DNA from: Bacteroidales bacterium
GTDB taxonomy: Bacteria > Bacteroidota > Bacteroidia > Bacteroidales > UBA4181
Reading direction: 5' to 3'
Assembly: GCA_031260845.1 (NCBI GenBank)
Contig: JAISKR010000110.1
Coordinates: forward strand, 1-7,056
Length of the DNA stretch: 7,056 nucleotides
Part shown: one piece after another, positions 5,761 through 7,056 of the stretch
How the letters are laid out: every line of letters starts with the position of its first letter
Position numbering within the stretch: the stretch's first letter is position 1
The notes under the pieces: model-generated
The model's input: only the letters and a program-made list of their open reading frames with translations
Database searches by the model: none
Told to the model about the DNA's origin: nothing
Position numbers and translations under genes: made by a program

Positions 5761-7056
5761 ATGAATGTTTTTAACCTGTTTAGAAGGATATTAATTCCAC
5801 ATATCTGTCTTTATCGATGGATAGTGTTGTGCCTTTTGTGTTGTGCCGGTTTGGATGTTGTTGCTGCCGACAGTTATGACATTCAAATGAGCGTTACCAC
5901 TGCGCCTGCCAACTGCGGTACTGACGGCTCCATCACCGTTACTTTGAGTGGCGCGGATGCGAGCAAACTGACAGGCATCCTTTTTTCCATTCCCGATCAC
6001 AGCCCTATTTCATCGCTCACATACTACAATCTGCCACCCGGCAGTTACACCGTCACAGTGTCGGGCTTTATAGGCAGCGATGCTGTGGAACGTACCGCCA
6101 ATGCAACCATCACCGGCTCATCGGGCACATCTGCCATTGAATCTCATATAATCGGCACCCGTCCTACACTTCCCTCATTATCAACCGGTAAAATTACGGT
6201 TGAAATTACCGGCGGCAATGCGCCATACACAATAGAGGTATATCGGTCAGCCAACAACGCTCTGGTAAAAACCGTAACACTGCCGCAAAGCGCCAACAAC
6301 CAATATTCGGTTGACGGATTGGATGCGGGCGATTATTATGTAATTGTTTCCAACGCTTGCTCTCTATTTACGCTTCCCAACATACACGTCGGTACGCTGA
6401 ACAATCATTTCAATTGCAATGGTATCGCTATCGACAGTCTTGTAGCAGCCACCGGAAGCGGCAACGCCAAAACGTATATCAATTTATTTGGCGGAACAAA
6501 CAATGAATACACGCAGGATCATATCGCAGGTACTGCCGTTTATTGGGAATACCAGATGTCATTTAACGGTGGGGCTTTTTCGGCATGGAAAGATATTCCC
6601 AAAACCGGATTGCTGATAGATGAATCAAGTATTGTCAAACACTGCGACCTGTGGACGAATGGTTATGTTTTCAGAGTACGATTGAAGGGTACAACAGGTA
6701 TTTCCTGTACTTCTCCCTCGCAAACGTTACCCAAACCAACCATCAAACGGTATCAGTATTTGACATTCGATGCAACCACCGGATGTGCTAAAGATACATT
6801 TTTGTTTCTCTCTGCGGACAAGGGAAAAAATTACACCTTGCCGGTGACCGTAAAAGTAGATAACATCACTAAAGGGACTACCATTGCCAACCAAACATAC
6901 AACAAGCGCGACTGGGAATGGACTTACCGTATTTCGCAAAAGCAGGAGAATGAAAATTGGCACATTACAATAACCGACGCCTTGGGTTGTCAAATCTATT
7001 ACGATGATTGGACAGTTGCGATTGATCCGCAAGGCTATTGGAGCAATACATGGGAC
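5761..7056 (+). CDS. Secreted SprB-like repeat protein, partial (3' end outside window)
   Basis: The frame is open from ATG 5761 to the window edge: 432 codons without a stop. Residues 1-36 form a signal peptide: basic start with RR at 8-9, hydrophobic core WIVLCLLCCAGL, and likely cleavage after VAA (34-36). Two beta-rich repeats follow. The first, about 48-103, has CGTDGSITVTLSG and NLPPGSYTVTVSG. The second, about 142-200, has GKITVEITGGNAPYTIEVY and GLDAGDYYVIVSNAC. These fit the SprB-type plan (strand, GG.PY turn, LPAG.Y.V.V.D). ITITDALGC (402-410) looks like the end of another unit. The stretch 200-400 is less regular, with scattered cysteines. The protein is probably exported and displayed on the surface. 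Related Bacteroidota proteins are large and often end in a type IX secretion signal, which cannot be checked here. It could be an adhesin or another extracellular scaffold; no enzymatic domain is visible. Confidence 0.85.
   Translation, partial: MNVFNLFRRILIPHICLYRWIVLCLLCCAGLDVVAADSYDIQMSVTTAPANCGTDGSITVTLSGADASKLTGILFSIPDHSPISSLTYYNLPPGSYTVTVSGFIGSDAVERTANATITGSSGTSAIESHIIGTRPTLPSLSTGKITVEITGGNAPYTIEVYRSANNALVKTVTLPQSANNQYSVDGLDAGDYYVIVSNACSLFTLPNIHVGTLNNHFNCNGIAIDSLVAATGSGNAKTYINLFGGTNNEYTQDHIAGTAVYWEYQMSFNGGAFSAWKDIPKTGLLIDESSIVKHCDLWTNGYVFRVRLKGTTGISCTSPSQTLPKPTIKRYQYLTFDATTGCAKDTFLFLSADKGKNYTLPVTVKVDNITKGTTIANQTYNKRDWEWTYRISQKQENENWHITITDALGCQIYYDDWTVAIDPQGYWSNTWD

Noticed and set aside
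5791..6000. Minus-strand open frame opposite the secreted repeat protein
   Set aside because: The plus-strand frame is open for 432 codons with a signal peptide and repeats, so this is a shadow.
1..7056. CRISPR array, tRNA, rRNA or insertion sequence
   Set aside because: I saw no spaced direct repeats of CRISPR size, no cloverleaf, no rRNA-like stretch and no transposase frame.

Overview
The window looks like chromosomal DNA of a Bacteroidota (Bacteroidales-type) bacterium. Four things point there. Two conserved genes encode families I know as Bacteroidota proteins (DUF4290 and DUF4837). Two good promoter candidates match the phylum's -7 consensus TAnnTTTG, and a third is perfect at -7. There are no Shine-Dalgarno sequences before the genes; starts sit in A/T-rich leaders or in ATGA overlaps. 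The right end holds the start of a large secreted protein with SprB-like beta-sandwich repeats.

Layout. Positions 1-140 have no convincing gene and end in a short heptamer repeat. Five minus-strand genes follow, read from about 3816 down to 141: a DUF4290 protein, murA, two small paralogous genes of unknown function, and a DUF4837 lipoprotein. Spacing is 7 bp, 14 bp, then two 4-bp ATGA overlaps, so this is very likely one operon. An 88-bp gap (3817-3904) carries divergent promoter candidates. On the plus strand, a family 2 glycosyltransferase (3905-4921) overlaps ung, uracil-DNA glycosylase (4918-5586), by ATGA. A 174-bp gap with five tandem heptamers, an inverted repeat and a strong promoter candidate leads into a secreted repeat protein (5761 to beyond the right edge).

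How the genes relate. MurA makes the first committed peptidoglycan precursor; DUF4290 is its usual neighbour, with no role I can name. The glycosyltransferase probably builds a surface polysaccharide, the lipoprotein sits in the envelope, and the repeat protein is probably exported to the surface, so much of the window concerns the cell envelope. Ung is DNA repair and appears to be coupled to the glycosyltransferase only by position.

Main points for a second look: MurA has Asp where fosfomycin-sensitive enzymes have Cys. The two small paralogous genes are clearly AT-richer than their neighbours and look inserted between murA and the lipoprotein gene without breaking the operon. Both operons end at arrays of heptamers with the same NNNAATT plan. 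I see no convincing undescribed system; the small paralogous pair is the best candidate for something unstudied.
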